From NCBI GenBank assembly GCA_028824015.1, contig JAPPFC010000049.1, positions 1 to 42,904 of the forward strand: 42,904 nucleotides of DNA, written 5' to 3'. The translations under genes were made by a program, and so were the position numbers. A model generated the notes under the pieces. It saw only the letters and a program-made list of their open reading frames with translations. It was not told where the DNA came from and ran no database searches. Shown piece by piece: positions 27,933 to 37,007 of the stretch (position 1 is the stretch's first letter; every line of letters begins with the position of its first letter). Source of the stretch: a bacterium. GTDB taxonomy: Bacteria; Actinomycetota; Acidimicrobiia; Spongiisociales; ZC4RG35.

Positions 27933-29567
27933 ATGCGTTTAGCGGATCAAGACCTCCTGAGCTACGGCAGTTACCGCCAACTGGTGGAAGAGTTCGAGTG
28001 GGACATCCCCGAACGGATGAACATGGCTTCGGAGGTCTTTGATCGGTGGAGCGATGATCGGGGCCGGGTCGCCATATTCGTTGAGCACGCCGATGGGCGG
28101 AGGGACACCTGGTCTTACTGGCGCTTGATCAGGCTGGCCAAGCGTTACGCCAACTTCCTGGTGTCGTTGGGAGTCCAGCCCGGAGACCGTGTTTCGCTGG
28201 TGATGCACCAGGGCGCAGAGTTGGCCGCCCTCCACCTGGCGGTGTATTCGGTGGGCGCGGTTGCCCTCCCGATGTCGATCCTTTACGGTCCCGATTCCTA
28301 CCGCCACATCCTGTCGGACTCTGCCACCAGCGTGATCGTCGTGGGCGAACCTTACGCCGAACCCATCCGGTCGGTTCGCGATGATCTGGCGGATCTGACC
28401 ACGGTGGTCATCTCGGGCCGGCCCGGTGAGGGGGAGAGGTCGTTGTCGGAAGCGGACAGTTACCCCGCTGACTTCGACCCGGTCGATACGGCATCGGAGG
28501 ATCCGGCACTGTTGCTCTACACCTCGGGAAGCACCGGCCACCCCAAGGGCGCCCTCCATGCCCATCGCATCCTCGAGGGGTATCTGCTCACCTTCAAGCT
28601 CTTCTTCAACGTGGAATTCGACGAGTCCACCGTGTTCTACACACCGTCTGACTGGGCATGGGTGGGGGGCCTGCTCGACATTCTGCTTCCCGCCCTGGTC
28701 TTCGGCCGCCCGGTGGTTGCCGACGAGGAGCGCTTCTCCGCCGAACGCGCCTTCGAGGTGATCGGTAGAAACGGCGTCACCCATGCCTTCTTGACGCCCA
28801 CCGCCCTCAAGGTGATGGCGCAGGTGCCCGACCCCGGTCCCCGATTCGATCTCGATCTCCGGGTGATAGCCAGCGGGGGAGAGTCGGTGGCCGATGAGTT
28901 GCACCGCTGGAGCGAGCGGGACCTGGGAGCCGTGATCAACGAGTTCTACGGTCTCACCGAAGTGAACCACCTGGTGGGTGGCTGCGAGGCGCTGTGGCCC
29001 GGCCAGCCCGGCTGGATGGGACTGCCCTACCCTGGCCGGGAAGTTGCCCTGCTCGCCGAGAGTGGACAGGAGATTCGCCCCGGCGAGATCGGCGAGATCG
29101 CGGTGCGTCCCGGAGATCCCACCCAGATGCTCGAGTACTGGGGCAACCCGGAGGCAACCGCGGGCATGCGCCGAGACGGCTGGATCATGACCGGCGACCA
29201 GGCCACCCTGGACCCCAGCGGCTATATCCGCTTCCTCGGCCGCGACGACGACATGATCGCCAGCGCCGGCTACCGTATCGGACCCGCCGAGGTCGAGGAG
29301 TCCCTGGTCCGCCATCCCGCGGTCGCAGAAGTGGCCGTCATCCCCGCACCCGATGAGATCAGGGGCCACGTAGTCAAGGCGATGGTGGTCCTTGCCGACG
29401 GGTACCTCCCAGGCGACGACCTGACCCGGGAACTCCAAGCCCAGGTCAAGACCCAGCTGGCCGCCTACAAGTACCCGCGGAAGGTTGAGTACGTGGACAA
29501 TCTGCCCAAGACCTCAACCGGCAAGCTCAACCGCAAACTCCTTGCTGCCCAAGCCCGGATGGTCTGA
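27933..29567 (+). CDS. AMP-binding acyl-CoA synthetase (medium-chain/acetyl-CoA synthetase-like)
   Basis: 544 residues from the ATG at 27933. Motifs are the P-loop LLYTSGSTGHPKGALHAH near residue 189, the TPSDWAWVGG segment typical of the acetyl-CoA/medium-chain acyl-CoA synthetase branch, NEFYGLTEVNHLVGG near 333, MTGDQATLDPSGY near 423, the hinge GRDDDMIASAGYRIGPAEVE and the catalytic lysine in TSTGKLNRKLL. It makes an acyl-CoA from a carboxylic acid, ATP and CoA in the cytoplasm. It is the last metabolic gene before the composition changes, stands as a single-gene unit and is bracketed by TCGCGAAAA-type repeats. It is only distantly similar to the synthetase at 5601. Confidence 0.94.
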   Translation: MRLADQDLLSYGSYRQLVEEFEWDIPERMNMASEVFDRWSDDRGRVAIFVEHADGRRDTWSYWRLIRLAKRYANFLVSLGVQPGDRVSLVMHQGAELAALHLAVYSVGAVALPMSILYGPDSYRHILSDSATSVIVVGEPYAEPIRSVRDDLADLTTVVISGRPGEGERSLSEADSYPADFDPVDTASEDPALLLYTSGSTGHPKGALHAHRILEGYLLTFKLFFNVEFDESTVFYTPSDWAWVGGLLDILLPALVFGRPVVADEERFSAERAFEVIGRNGVTHAFLTPTALKVMAQVPDPGPRFDLDLRVIASGGESVADELHRWSERDLGAVINEFYGLTEVNHLVGGCEALWPGQPGWMGLPYPGREVALLAESGQEIRPGEIGEIAVRPGDPTQMLEYWGNPEATAGMRRDGWIMTGDQATLDPSGYIRFLGRDDDMIASAGYRIGPAEVEESLVRHPAVAEVAVIPAPDEIRGHVVKAMVVLADGYLPGDDLTRELQAQVKTQLAAYKYPRKVEYVDNLPKTSTGKLNRKLLAAQARMV

Positions 29568-29598
29568 GAGCCGAGTAGGGGGAGGGTGGTTTCCTTTC

Positions 29599-29609
29599 TC
29601 GCGAAAACC
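29599..29609. repeat. Reversed copy of GGTTTTCGCGA downstream of the acyl-CoA synthetase
   Basis: TCGCGAAAACC at 29599-29609 is the exact reverse complement of 27876-27886. Neighbouring sequence is also related: AGGGGAC read on the minus strand about 15 bases before the core, compared with AGGGACA before the core upstream. The same element therefore brackets the gene in opposite orientations. Confidence 0.55.
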
Positions 29610-29836
29610 GCTTGGTTTCGTCCCCTATTCGGGATCCCTCCCCCAACACCCTATCGATCTATAACACCCCAGGTCAACGCAGTATCGGGGTTTGTCAGTA
29701 CCATTTCTAGTATCAGGGTGCCCCGCGTTGAATGAGGTTGGGCCGCAATCAGAGGGGGCACCAATGGCGGCTCTCGGACATGGGGCGAACGGCCGTCGGT
29801 GCAGCCGCTCGTCCATCTCCGCTAAAGATAGGGATG

Positions 29837-30159
29837 TTATCCCAGTTCAACGTACAGTAGGCACATACAGGTGTCACCTCTACTACGGCTCGGGTGGTGA
29901 GTGTACCGGCCGGCCGGTGCTTCCTGATCGAGCATGCTCAGGATTTCATCGGGATTGTATTTCCGTCTGACTTTGTTGGGCATGTGTTGCCCATTGGCAA
30001 CCAGGCAGGCGTAGGCAATGTTCTCTAGTATTTTGCGGATCTGAAGGTAGATCAGCCACCCGATGTGGCGTGGCAGGGATGTGTCAAGCTGCTCGATGAA
30101 CTAGGAGCGAGTCTTGATGTTGATCATCAGCTTCCGACATTCGTTCAATACGTGGCTGC
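29837..30159 (-). pseudogene. Remnant of an unrecognised gene with an in-frame TAG
   Basis: One minus-strand frame reads HVLNECRKLMINIKTRS, then TAG at 30103-30101, then FIEQLDTSLPRHIGWLIYL, QIRKILENIAYACLVANGQH, KYNPDEILSMLD and a stop at 29839-29837. The amino-acid composition and helix pattern look like real protein, and the part after the TAG alone is 87 codons without a good start codon. The upstream end is lost to stops near 30190. I cannot name the family; the KYNPDEILSMLD tail reminds me of helical hypothetical proteins seen near restriction genes. It is probably a decayed gene at the edge of the acquired region. Confidence 0.4.
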
Positions 30160-30720
30160 TTAGCTTAGCTGGACAGGTTCCGGAATCGTATCAAGACCGT
30201 TGAGTAGATAACCGCATCGGGCTCTCCTTGAGCTAGGGAACAGAGACCGGGACGACCGCCTATGGGCACCCACAACCGATGTCCAGACATTGTAGGGAGC
30301 GTCGGGGAGCGTACCGGAGTCGGGCCATAGATTCGCTCGAGACACCCTGTCGCCAACCGGCTTGACCTGTCTTCGTCGAGTGAAACGGGTCCCACCGATC
30401 GAGACGGCCTGATCGTAAGTCAGGTGCTCTGTCTGCCCCAAGCCTTCGTCAGAGTCCGGTCTACCCAGGAGGCAGGTCGAGGCTTATGGGTCCTTACAAC
30501 GACCAACTAGTTCTACTATTCAAGCTCCTCTGCCCCACAAGTTACGACCAGTTGTCTGGGTTTCTTCCGGCGTCAGGCCGTTGTGACAAGATTATGGGGC
30601 CTTTGGTGGTTGGTTAGTGATATCCCGGCTTGCCACCGTGTGTCTCGGAGCCCGATTCCTTGAGTCAAGTAAATGATGTCTCGGCAGCTCGGTTGAGCGA
30701 ACCCTTTTGCTCGGGTACGC
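30160..30720. other. Gene-free, lower-GC interval at the left edge of the defence island
   Basis: No open frame here has convincing protein-like character. A 93-codon minus-strand frame (30160-30441) exists but shows mixed, low-complexity composition and no recognisable domain. The interval is AT-richer than the metabolic region to its left. No tRNA or attachment-site repeat was seen. Confidence 0.5.
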
Positions 30721-32667
30721 TTACGTGCTTTCCTCCGTCTTCGCGCGGCGGGTAGACACCGCAAGCCAGCCCTTGTGGAGTCGCTCGGTCTCCATCAACA
30801 CACGGTCCCATGTGGTGAAGTTGAGGCGGGGAGTTGGAAGTGTTTGAAGGTTCTTTCGCGACAGGTCGGCCCGAGATGTGTAGCGTTGAGCGATCATAAC
30901 ACCCACCACCCTGAGAGGGTCAGATGATATTGACTGACTCTGCTCAGCGGCAAGCGCGTACTCGTGGAATCGTGAGACTTCGTCGCTGTTCACGGATCGC
31001 TTCCGGCCGTCCGGATGGGTGCCTCGCTTGATTTCGACCACCAAAAGCTCATCGTGCGTGTACGGGGCACCGGGGCCGAGTGCAAACAAGAAGTCCAACC
31101 GGCCATCGGTTTCGTCCGGTTCGGGTTCTATCCCCAGGTCGGAGAGGCGGACTTCGTCATCCAGGAGGTACCACCGCGGATCCAGGAGCCACGGATGTTT
31201 CTTGACATGATCGTGGATGGTCGGGACCTCGGTAGCTCCGCCGGCAACGAATCTACGCAGTTCAGCGATTGTTTTAAGGCGGGCCTCGATAATCGTTTGG
31301 TTACGGCGCGCGTCAATGAGGCCAAAGCGCTGAACGACCTCCCAGATTTCCGATTGGAAGTCCGGCGTACTGCTGTCGATACGTTCGAGGAGTTCTCTAA
31401 CAATTGTGTCCTCGTGGGCATCAACGATGGAGCTGACGAGCTCTCGTGCTTCGTCGACATCGATGGCGGGGATTTTCGAGACAGCGCTGGTCACTCTCAT
31501 CATGCGTTTCCGCTCATCCGGCGTCAGTCGTTCCATCAAGTCAGTGAAGTTGCCGAGGTCCAGCCCTTTGGCTACCCGCTGTCGCCTGAGCCTGCTCCAT
31601 TCCTTGAGCGCGCGGCGTATCAGACTCTGCCCCCAATCGACGAATTCGTCCAGTCGCTCGTCCTCAAGCTGCAGCTGATCTCGGTTAGCCTGGATCAGGT
31701 CGGTGTCGATGTCGCGGCCCTCGTCTAACCAGTCTGCCTGTACTTCACCCATCAAGTACTCCTGGCCAAGCTGTCCCTCCGCACCAGCCGTGCGATGGAA
31801 AAAGAACGGCCTTTGCACCATCTTTCCGCGGGCGAGCACGGACACGCCCTGGAGTTGTTTCTCGTGCAGCGGCTTCTCAGTGAATCCGATCCACCAGCGG
31901 ACCCCGCCAGCCCGTGACTCCATTTCGGCCCAGCCATCTGCAGTCTCTTCTACGCCGGTGTCGAACAGTTGGCCGTCGCGTGGGAAGCGGACGTCTAGGT
32001 TGTAATCAAAGCGGCTGATCTCTTCTCCGTTGACAACGGTTTTCATCTTGTCCGCGTCGAGCGCGAAACGGCGCGCCAGCGAGCGTCGAAACTGATCCTC
32101 GTTCATCGCTCTCCGCGGCCGGAGCATCGATAGGGTTATACGCGTACCCTGGGTAAGAAGGTTTCCTTCAGGGTCGCACAGCAACCTGTCACCTTGTGCT
32201 GGTTCGACTTCGTAGTCCTCAGTCGGATCGAGATTGCGAATGTGGTCATAGTCGAGGCGGAAGCTTGTGACCTGCCCTTTGGTGTCGACTGTCAGACATT
32301 CCAGTATCTTTGCCGTGCCGAAGGCTGCGAGCTTGCCGATGCCCTTCCGCCCGTGCAACGGCCTTCCGCCCTCCGTACGATCCTGGTGGAGCTCAACTCG
32401 CCGCTTTCGTCCCACCAACAGATAGCGCGTTTCCGCATCCTCGTACGACATCCCGACGCCATCATCGGTCACTACGATTCGATCATCATCCCCCCAAGGC
32501 TGGCCAAGCGGGATCTCGATCCACACGTTGCGGGCGTCAGCATCCCAAGCGTTCGAGATGAGTTCAGCCATTGTTGCGGTTGCGCCTGGGTACAACTGAG
32601 CGCCGAGTTGCTCAATCAACGATCCCAGAAACCGCAACCTGAGTGGCCTGGATTCACTGCCCGTCAT
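30721..32667 (-). CDS. GHKL ATPase fused to a PD-(D/E)XK nuclease domain, copy A
   Basis: 648 residues from the ATG at 32667 (MTGSESRPLRLRFLGS); a GTG 7 codons upstream is possible, but the ATG aligns with the start of copy B. The N-terminal GHKL (Hsp90/MutL/MORC-type) ATPase has the N box AELISNAWDAD (Glu35, Asn39), DDGVGM near 68 and the lid GRKGIGKLAAFG near 106. GEVQADWLDE near 308 lies in the transducer region and is shared with copy B. The C-terminal domain has HPWLLDPRW, then RLDFLFAL (Asp525) and LLVVEIKRG (Glu545, Lys547), a PD-(D/E)XK active site of Shedu-like look. Expected role: ATP-gated DNA cleavage in restriction or phage defence. Neighbours on the strand are the GIY-YIG gene and methyltransferase A upstream. 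GC is lower than in the metabolic genes. Confidence 0.85.
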   Translation of the reverse strand: MTGSESRPLRLRFLGSLIEQLGAQLYPGATATMAELISNAWDADARNVWIEIPLGQPWGDDDRIVVTDDGVGMSYEDAETRYLLVGRKRRVELHQDRTEGGRPLHGRKGIGKLAAFGTAKILECLTVDTKGQVTSFRLDYDHIRNLDPTEDYEVEPAQGDRLLCDPEGNLLTQGTRITLSMLRPRRAMNEDQFRRSLARRFALDADKMKTVVNGEEISRFDYNLDVRFPRDGQLFDTGVEETADGWAEMESRAGGVRWWIGFTEKPLHEKQLQGVSVLARGKMVQRPFFFHRTAGAEGQLGQEYLMGEVQADWLDEGRDIDTDLIQANRDQLQLEDERLDEFVDWGQSLIRRALKEWSRLRRQRVAKGLDLGNFTDLMERLTPDERKRMMRVTSAVSKIPAIDVDEARELVSSIVDAHEDTIVRELLERIDSSTPDFQSEIWEVVQRFGLIDARRNQTIIEARLKTIAELRRFVAGGATEVPTIHDHVKKHPWLLDPRWYLLDDEVRLSDLGIEPEPDETDGRLDFLFALGPGAPYTHDELLVVEIKRGTHPDGRKRSVNSDEVSRFHEYALAAEQSQSISSDPLRVVGVMIAQRYTSRADLSRKNLQTLPTPRLNFTTWDRVLMETERLHKGWLAVSTRRAKTEEST

Positions 32668-32694
32668 TAGAGTATTAGGCACCTGCACATCATC

Positions 32695-32716
32695 GACATT
32701 CCAACATTCTAATGTC
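32695..32716. promoter_or_regulatory. Inverted repeat GACATT-N10-AATGTC upstream of ATPase-nuclease A
   Basis: The 22-bp interrupted palindrome lies 28-49 bases before the ATG at 32667. On the minus strand a possible -10, TAGAAT, sits inside it. Two TGATCA sites follow at 32732-32737 and 32755-32760. This suggests that ATPase-nuclease A has its own regulated promoter in the 130-base gap after the GIY-YIG gene. Confidence 0.4.
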
Positions 32717-32817
32717 AGGGGATGTTGTTGATGATCAGCGACAGTGACCAGACCTGATCACTGAAAGTTCTCACCTCGGAGGTTAATGCCCCTCGGGAGG
32801 GTTCACTTCCCCGGATC

Positions 32818-33477
32818 CTACCGCTCTTGTCCGGTGAGAGACGTGTAGCGTTTCCGGGCGAGCCACTCCAGGCGTTGGGCTTGCACGATGAGAGTTCGTC
32901 GCAGTCCCGGGCTGGGTGATCGCTCGCTGATGATGCGCGCTAAGTTGGCGATGGTGCTGGCCCTGCGGGCGATGCGTATATCCGGGTGGCTGCGAAGCCT
33001 GCGGATCTCTTTGGGAATGATTGATATCCGGTACGATTCCGGCAGTTGGATGGTGCGAGCGGGTGGGACGTCTTTTTCGTTGAGGAGCGCACCGAACACC
33101 GATTCTCGTAGGGCTCTTTGGTACACGCTGTATTCAAGGTTGATGAGCTGCGAGAGTACCTCCTGGCGTGACGCGTTTTCCAGTTCCCATAGTGGCCACA
33201 TCTCGATTTCGGCAACTTCGAAGGGGTCCAGCACGCTCATCGCGGCGGCATCTGTTCGCTGGTTGGTCAAATGCCGACGTATCCGCGTGCGGAGCTTTTC
33301 GTAGGTTCGCCCGACATATATGGGTTCGCAGTCATAGTCGTAAAAGAGGTAGACGCCGTGTTTAGCGTCCCCCACCCGACGTCCCTGGCCATCTAAGGTG
33401 TCCAGTGCTTGGGTGATCCGAGCGCGGATGGCTCTGACTTCGTGCGGGGGATCAGACCTAGATCGCCTGGCGGACAC
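32818..33477 (-). CDS. GIY-YIG nuclease family protein
   Basis: 219 residues. The GIY-YIG core is clear: HGVYLFYDYDCEPIYVGRT at residues 40-58 supplies both tripeptides (GVY, YVG), followed by basic KLRTRIRRHL with the catalytic Arg, and Glu115 in INLEYSVYQRAL as probable metal ligand. The C-terminal 100 residues are helical and basic (LRRTLIVQAQRLEWLARKRY) and may bind DNA. Its start overlaps the end of methyltransferase A by 20 bases, so they are translated together. Type II restriction enzymes with GIY-YIG domains exist (Eco29kI), so this may be the cleavage partner of methyltransferase A. It is not UvrC-like in length or domains. Confidence 0.82.
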   Translation of the reverse strand: MSARRSRSDPPHEVRAIRARITQALDTLDGQGRRVGDAKHGVYLFYDYDCEPIYVGRTYEKLRTRIRRHLTNQRTDAAAMSVLDPFEVAEIEMWPLWELENASRQEVLSQLINLEYSVYQRALRESVFGALLNEKDVPPARTIQLPESYRISIIPKEIRRLRSHPDIRIARRASTIANLARIISERSPSPGLRRTLIVQAQRLEWLARKRYTSLTGQER

Positions 33478-34585
33478 TGCTAGCAGCCCCTGTGGACGAT
33501 CGCAACGCTGGCATTAGGTAGTGGCGGGCAACCCAAGAAACCACCGGAACGCAGACCGCGTCGCCCAATCCGTTGAGAGCCTGGTTAACGGTGACGGTGT
33601 CCAAGACAACATCGTCGGCACCCTGGAGCCGGGCATATTCCCTGGGCGTAAGCCACCTTACCCGCAATTCGCCGCGGCCCGCTTCCACCAACGCCTGTTT
33701 GCTTGATCCTCCGCTGGCGGTGCGCAGACAACCGGCGATCTTGTCCCGTCGCACTTCCCACACCGTCCCTCCCCGCCTCGTGCGCCGATAGGCCGTCCGC
33801 AACTGGATCCTGTCGTCTTTGATTAGTTTGTTGACCCGCCTCGACTGAATTGGCGAGAGGGACCCTTCGAAATCTCTCATCCTCTCCTCTGGCCACCATC
33901 GCCGGTCCGTGTCAGGTAGTTGTTCAACCACGGTTCGAAGCTCCGGTACCGCTTTGGCCGGAGATGGAAGCGGAAAGAAGTGCATCCGGGACTGGGGGTG
34001 TTCTTCACGGTACTTCAAGACCCATCGAGGCCTAAACGGCGTCGGCCGCCCGCGGTCTTCAATCTTCGGAGGATCCGCCAGCCCTATAAGGAACAACCGC
34101 GGGCGGCTCTGGGGAACGAACCACTTGGCATCTCCCACGATCAGATCACAAGAGTACCCGAGACGGTTCAACTCCTCGACAGCGGCCTCTAGATCCCGTC
34201 CCCCATGGGACGTGGCGAAGCCCATCACATTCTCAAGGAGCACACCCTGCGGTTTGCGCTCTCCCATCTCTTCCAACACCCTCGTGAACTGCCAGAACAA
34301 ACCAGACTCCGTACCCGCCAGCCCGGCCCGACCCCCCGCCACCGACAAGTCGGTACATGGAAACGAAGCCGTAGCCAACTCCACTGTAGGAATATCGTCA
34401 CCCCACAGATCCCGGATGTCCCCCAAATGGAAGTCGTCATCCCCGAAGTTGGCCGCGTAAATAGCAAACTTGATCGCACTTATATCATTCGCGAACACCA
34501 CTCCGAAACCAGACTGTTCCAGCGCTGCTCTCACAAGACCCATTCCCGCAAAGAACTCAGCAGCACGAAGAGGCGAATCCCACAT
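33458..34585 (-). CDS. C5-cytosine DNA methyltransferase A
   Basis: 375 residues with all main m5C methyltransferase motifs in order: I AAEFFAGMGLVR near residue 9, IV ASFPCTDLS with catalytic Cys77, VI LLENV near 116, VIII QSRPRLFLIG near 179, a variable target-recognition region, IX VRWLTPREYARLQG near 309 and X NQALNGLGDAVCVPVV near 334. It transfers methyl from SAM to C5 of cytosine in a target site that cannot be predicted from sequence. It is first in the minus-strand module, with the GIY-YIG gene overlapping its end. The ATG at 34585 is only about 11 bases from a TATAGT -10, so the message is nearly leaderless. No motif is damaged. Confidence 0.93.
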   Translation of the reverse strand: MWDSPLRAAEFFAGMGLVRAALEQSGFGVVFANDISAIKFAIYAANFGDDDFHLGDIRDLWGDDIPTVELATASFPCTDLSVAGGRAGLAGTESGLFWQFTRVLEEMGERKPQGVLLENVMGFATSHGGRDLEAAVEELNRLGYSCDLIVGDAKWFVPQSRPRLFLIGLADPPKIEDRGRPTPFRPRWVLKYREEHPQSRMHFFPLPSPAKAVPELRTVVEQLPDTDRRWWPEERMRDFEGSLSPIQSRRVNKLIKDDRIQLRTAYRRTRRGGTVWEVRRDKIAGCLRTASGGSSKQALVEAGRGELRVRWLTPREYARLQGADDVVLDTVTVNQALNGLGDAVCVPVVSWVARHYLMPALRSSTGAASSVRQAI

Positions 34586-34619
34586 TTGTCATTTCCACTA
34601 TACAGTAAAGCTGTGACAA
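34586..34619 (-). promoter_or_regulatory. Promoter of methyltransferase A framed by TTGTCA/TGACAA inverted repeat
   Basis: TTGTCA (34586-34591) and TGACAA (34614-34619) form an inverted repeat around the minus-strand -10 TATAGT (34602-34597). The transcription start would fall at about 34590, next to the ATG at 34585. A protein bound to the two arms would cover the promoter. Restriction-modification loci are often autoregulated in this way, here perhaps by the broken XRE-like gene or by the methyltransferase itself. Confidence 0.5.
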
Positions 34620-34655
34620 CCAATTAGCACACCCCGAGGACGGAAAGGGCCGGTT

Positions 34656-34956
34656 ATGATGGCGGACATCAAAATCGCTCAATTATTGACTGGGGCCCGA
34701 AAGCGGGACGCGGATGGCGGGTTTGGCCCACACCGTCTTCCGCCAGGCCGAGCGTTCCCCTTGGCACCTTCCCAGTCACCGCGCCGGACTCTGCAGCCTC
34801 GCCCACATCCTCGAAATCTGTCTCTCTCTGGGCATAGCGCCAGTCGACTCCTGCGAAGTTTCTGGCGAGAGAAACAGGGAGGCTGGATCGGCGCCAGCCA
34901 CCACTTGGTTCGTGACGACCGCCAACTTGGCCCGCGCCTGTAGGCTTCTCGAATGA
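34656..34956 (+). pseudogene. Frameshifted XRE-type helix-turn-helix regulator gene
   Basis: One frame from the ATG at 34656 reads MMADIKIAQLLTGARKR, the usual first helix of an XRE domain. After a shift of frame, from the ATG at 34714, it continues MAGLAHTVFRQA, RSPWHLPSHRAG and SLAHILEICLSLGI, which matches the rest of an XRE domain (compare SLATLERILEALGL), with about two residues missing after the RAG. The second frame ends at 34956, where TGA overlaps the ATG of ATPase-nuclease B in ATGA. So the reading frame still couples to the downstream gene although the protein is broken. It could have regulated both divergent modules. Homology is judged by eye and is moderate. Confidence 0.4.
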
Positions 34957-37007
34957 CCGGCAACACGGGCTCGGATCGCTACGTCATGCGGATATCACGC
35001 ATGACGGTAGATAAGCTCGGGGTCCGCCTGTATGACCGCGTCAGCGCAGTTGTCGCCGAGCTCATCTCTAACGCGTACGATGCCGACGCTGAGAATGTGG
35101 TGGTTCGAGTCCCGCTCGCAACTCTTCTCGCACGAAAGGACCGGGCAACGGGGGAGGTGGAAGACTACGGCCACACCATCGAGGTGCAGGACGACGGGCA
35201 TGGCATGACCCGAGAAGAAGCTAACAAGCACTTTCTCCGGGTTGGGAAGGACCGACGGGCCGATGCGAGTCAGGGAAGTCGTTCCCGCCTAAAACGGCGC
35301 CCGGTCATGGGACGGAAGGGCATCGGCAAACTTGCCCCCTTCGGCATATGCAAAAGCATCGAGATCCTGTCCGCCGGAGGCGAAAAGACGGACGACGGCT
35401 ACCCCGTTTCCCACTTCGTCATGGACTTCGACAAGATCCTAACCGACGAAGATACACCGGTTCCAATGGATGTAGGTGATCATGACCAAACATACCGACC
35501 AGTGTCGGGGACTACGGTCCGGCTCATTGATTTCCTGCCGAAGAGAGTCCCGAATCAAGAAACATTCCACCGGCAAATGGCACGACGATTCGGGTTGAGC
35601 CAGAGCGATTTCAAGGTCATTGTCCAAGACACGCGAAACCCCGAAGCGAACCCCCCTCGGGAGATTGGCACGTTTGAGATTCCATTGATGGAGGGCACGC
35701 GCGTCGATGTCTCCGAACAACCAGTGGAGCTCCCGGAAGGACAAGGTGTCCTACCTGTAGGGGGATGGATGGGACTGGCCAAAGGTGCCTACAAGAATGA
35801 AGAGATGGCTGGCGTTCGCATCTACGCCCGCGGAAAGATCGTGGCGACAACTCGGGCTTTCGGACAGTCGGCGGGATTCACTGGGGAGTTCACGGTGCGC
35901 TCCTACCTCGTGGGTGAAGTCCATGCCGATTGGCTCGACGAGGATGATGGTGACGACCTCGTTACGACCGACCGGCAAGACATTCTGTGGGAGTCCGACT
36001 ACGGGCGAGCGTTTCGGGAGTGGGGTGCGGAGTGGATCAGGAGGATTGCCGCGGCTTCCCGTGCGCCTCGACGCAAGAGGGTTGAGCAGCTCTTCTTGGA
36101 AGCGTCTGGACTGGAAGCTAAGGCCAGACACCGCTTTGCCGACAATGAAATCGTTTCCACGGCCTTGGAGTTGGGAAGACAGATCGGCCGCTTCGCCGCC
36201 GAAGACGAACTCGGTGACCAAGAGTATGTGGATGGCCTAGTTCAAGTCGTCCTATCCGTAGCCCCACATAAGGCCCTGATGGACGCCTTCGGAACCTTCA
36301 ACCAGGAGCTGTTCGGCGAGAATGCCGGGATAGATTCCCTTTTGGATCTGTTCTCAAAAGCAAGGATCGCAGAGATGGCTTCGTATGCCCAGATCGCATA
36401 TGAACGGGTGAGGGCGATCCGGCAGCTTGAGAAGGTAATAGACGAGGGAGGGGATGAGGATGTACTCCAGCGGATCGTCACCGAGGCTCCGTGGCTGATT
36501 GACGCGACTTGGACTCCCATTACGACGAATCAAGGCTTGAAGCTGTTCCAAAAGCAATTCGCTGCCTACTACAAGCAACGATACGACGAGGAGTTGACCT
36601 TCTCAATTAGCCATCCGAAAAAGAAGCCAGACTTCACGCTGGTGAGCCTCAGGCACAGAGTTCATATTGTTGAGATCAAGGCCCCGGGGCGCAAATTCGG
36701 GGCTGCAGACTGGGACCGACTCCACAACTACATCGAGGCGTTCCAGGATTTCTTTGAAAAGCACCACCAATTGACGGCAAACTTCTCCGGCGGGTGGGTT
36801 GTTGACTTAGTTTGCAATGGCGTAGGTATAGCTGATCGAGACAAGAGGGCCGCGTACGAATATTGGTCCGGGCAGGGACGCATTGAACGAATCTCCTGGA
36901 CCGACTTCCTAGCGCGCGCTGTACATGCGAATGAGACATTCCTTGACGCGGAGGATCGAGTCCGGAAGGAGGCGGGAGACCATAAACCAGACACGATCTT
37001 GTCGTGA
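34953..37007 (+). CDS. GHKL ATPase fused to a PD-(D/E)XK nuclease domain, copy B
   Basis: 684 residues from the ATG at 34953. The GHKL ATPase half has the N box AELISNAYDAD (Glu36, Asn40), QDDGHGM near 79 and the lid GRKGIGKLAPFG near 120. GEVHADWLDE near 321 is shared with copy A. The C-terminal domain has EAPWLIDATW near 511 and the complete nuclease motif KKPDFTLVS (Asp560) with VHIVEIKAPG (Glu574, Lys576). The two copies share the architecture and key motifs but are otherwise far diverged, so they are not a recent duplication. The gene heads the plus-strand module with methyltransferase B and Vsr. Such GHKL ATPases beside cytosine methylases and Vsr nucleases were described in the comparative work on MutL/MORC-like ATPases in restriction systems; action here is inferred. 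Confidence 0.87.
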   Translation: MTGNTGSDRYVMRISRMTVDKLGVRLYDRVSAVVAELISNAYDADAENVVVRVPLATLLARKDRATGEVEDYGHTIEVQDDGHGMTREEANKHFLRVGKDRRADASQGSRSRLKRRPVMGRKGIGKLAPFGICKSIEILSAGGEKTDDGYPVSHFVMDFDKILTDEDTPVPMDVGDHDQTYRPVSGTTVRLIDFLPKRVPNQETFHRQMARRFGLSQSDFKVIVQDTRNPEANPPREIGTFEIPLMEGTRVDVSEQPVELPEGQGVLPVGGWMGLAKGAYKNEEMAGVRIYARGKIVATTRAFGQSAGFTGEFTVRSYLVGEVHADWLDEDDGDDLVTTDRQDILWESDYGRAFREWGAEWIRRIAAASRAPRRKRVEQLFLEASGLEAKARHRFADNEIVSTALELGRQIGRFAAEDELGDQEYVDGLVQVVLSVAPHKALMDAFGTFNQELFGENAGIDSLLDLFSKARIAEMASYAQIAYERVRAIRQLEKVIDEGGDEDVLQRIVTEAPWLIDATWTPITTNQGLKLFQKQFAAYYKQRYDEELTFSISHPKKKPDFTLVSLRHRVHIVEIKAPGRKFGAADWDRLHNYIEAFQDFFEKHHQLTANFSGGWVVDLVCNGVGIADRDKRAAYEYWSGQGRIERISWTDFLARAVHANETFLDAEDRVRKEAGDHKPDTILS

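Noticed and set aside
30160-30441. 93-codon minus-strand frame in the island boundary
   Set aside because: Composition is basic and irregular, with no motif and no ribosome site; possibly part of a decayed gene but not supportable as a CDS.
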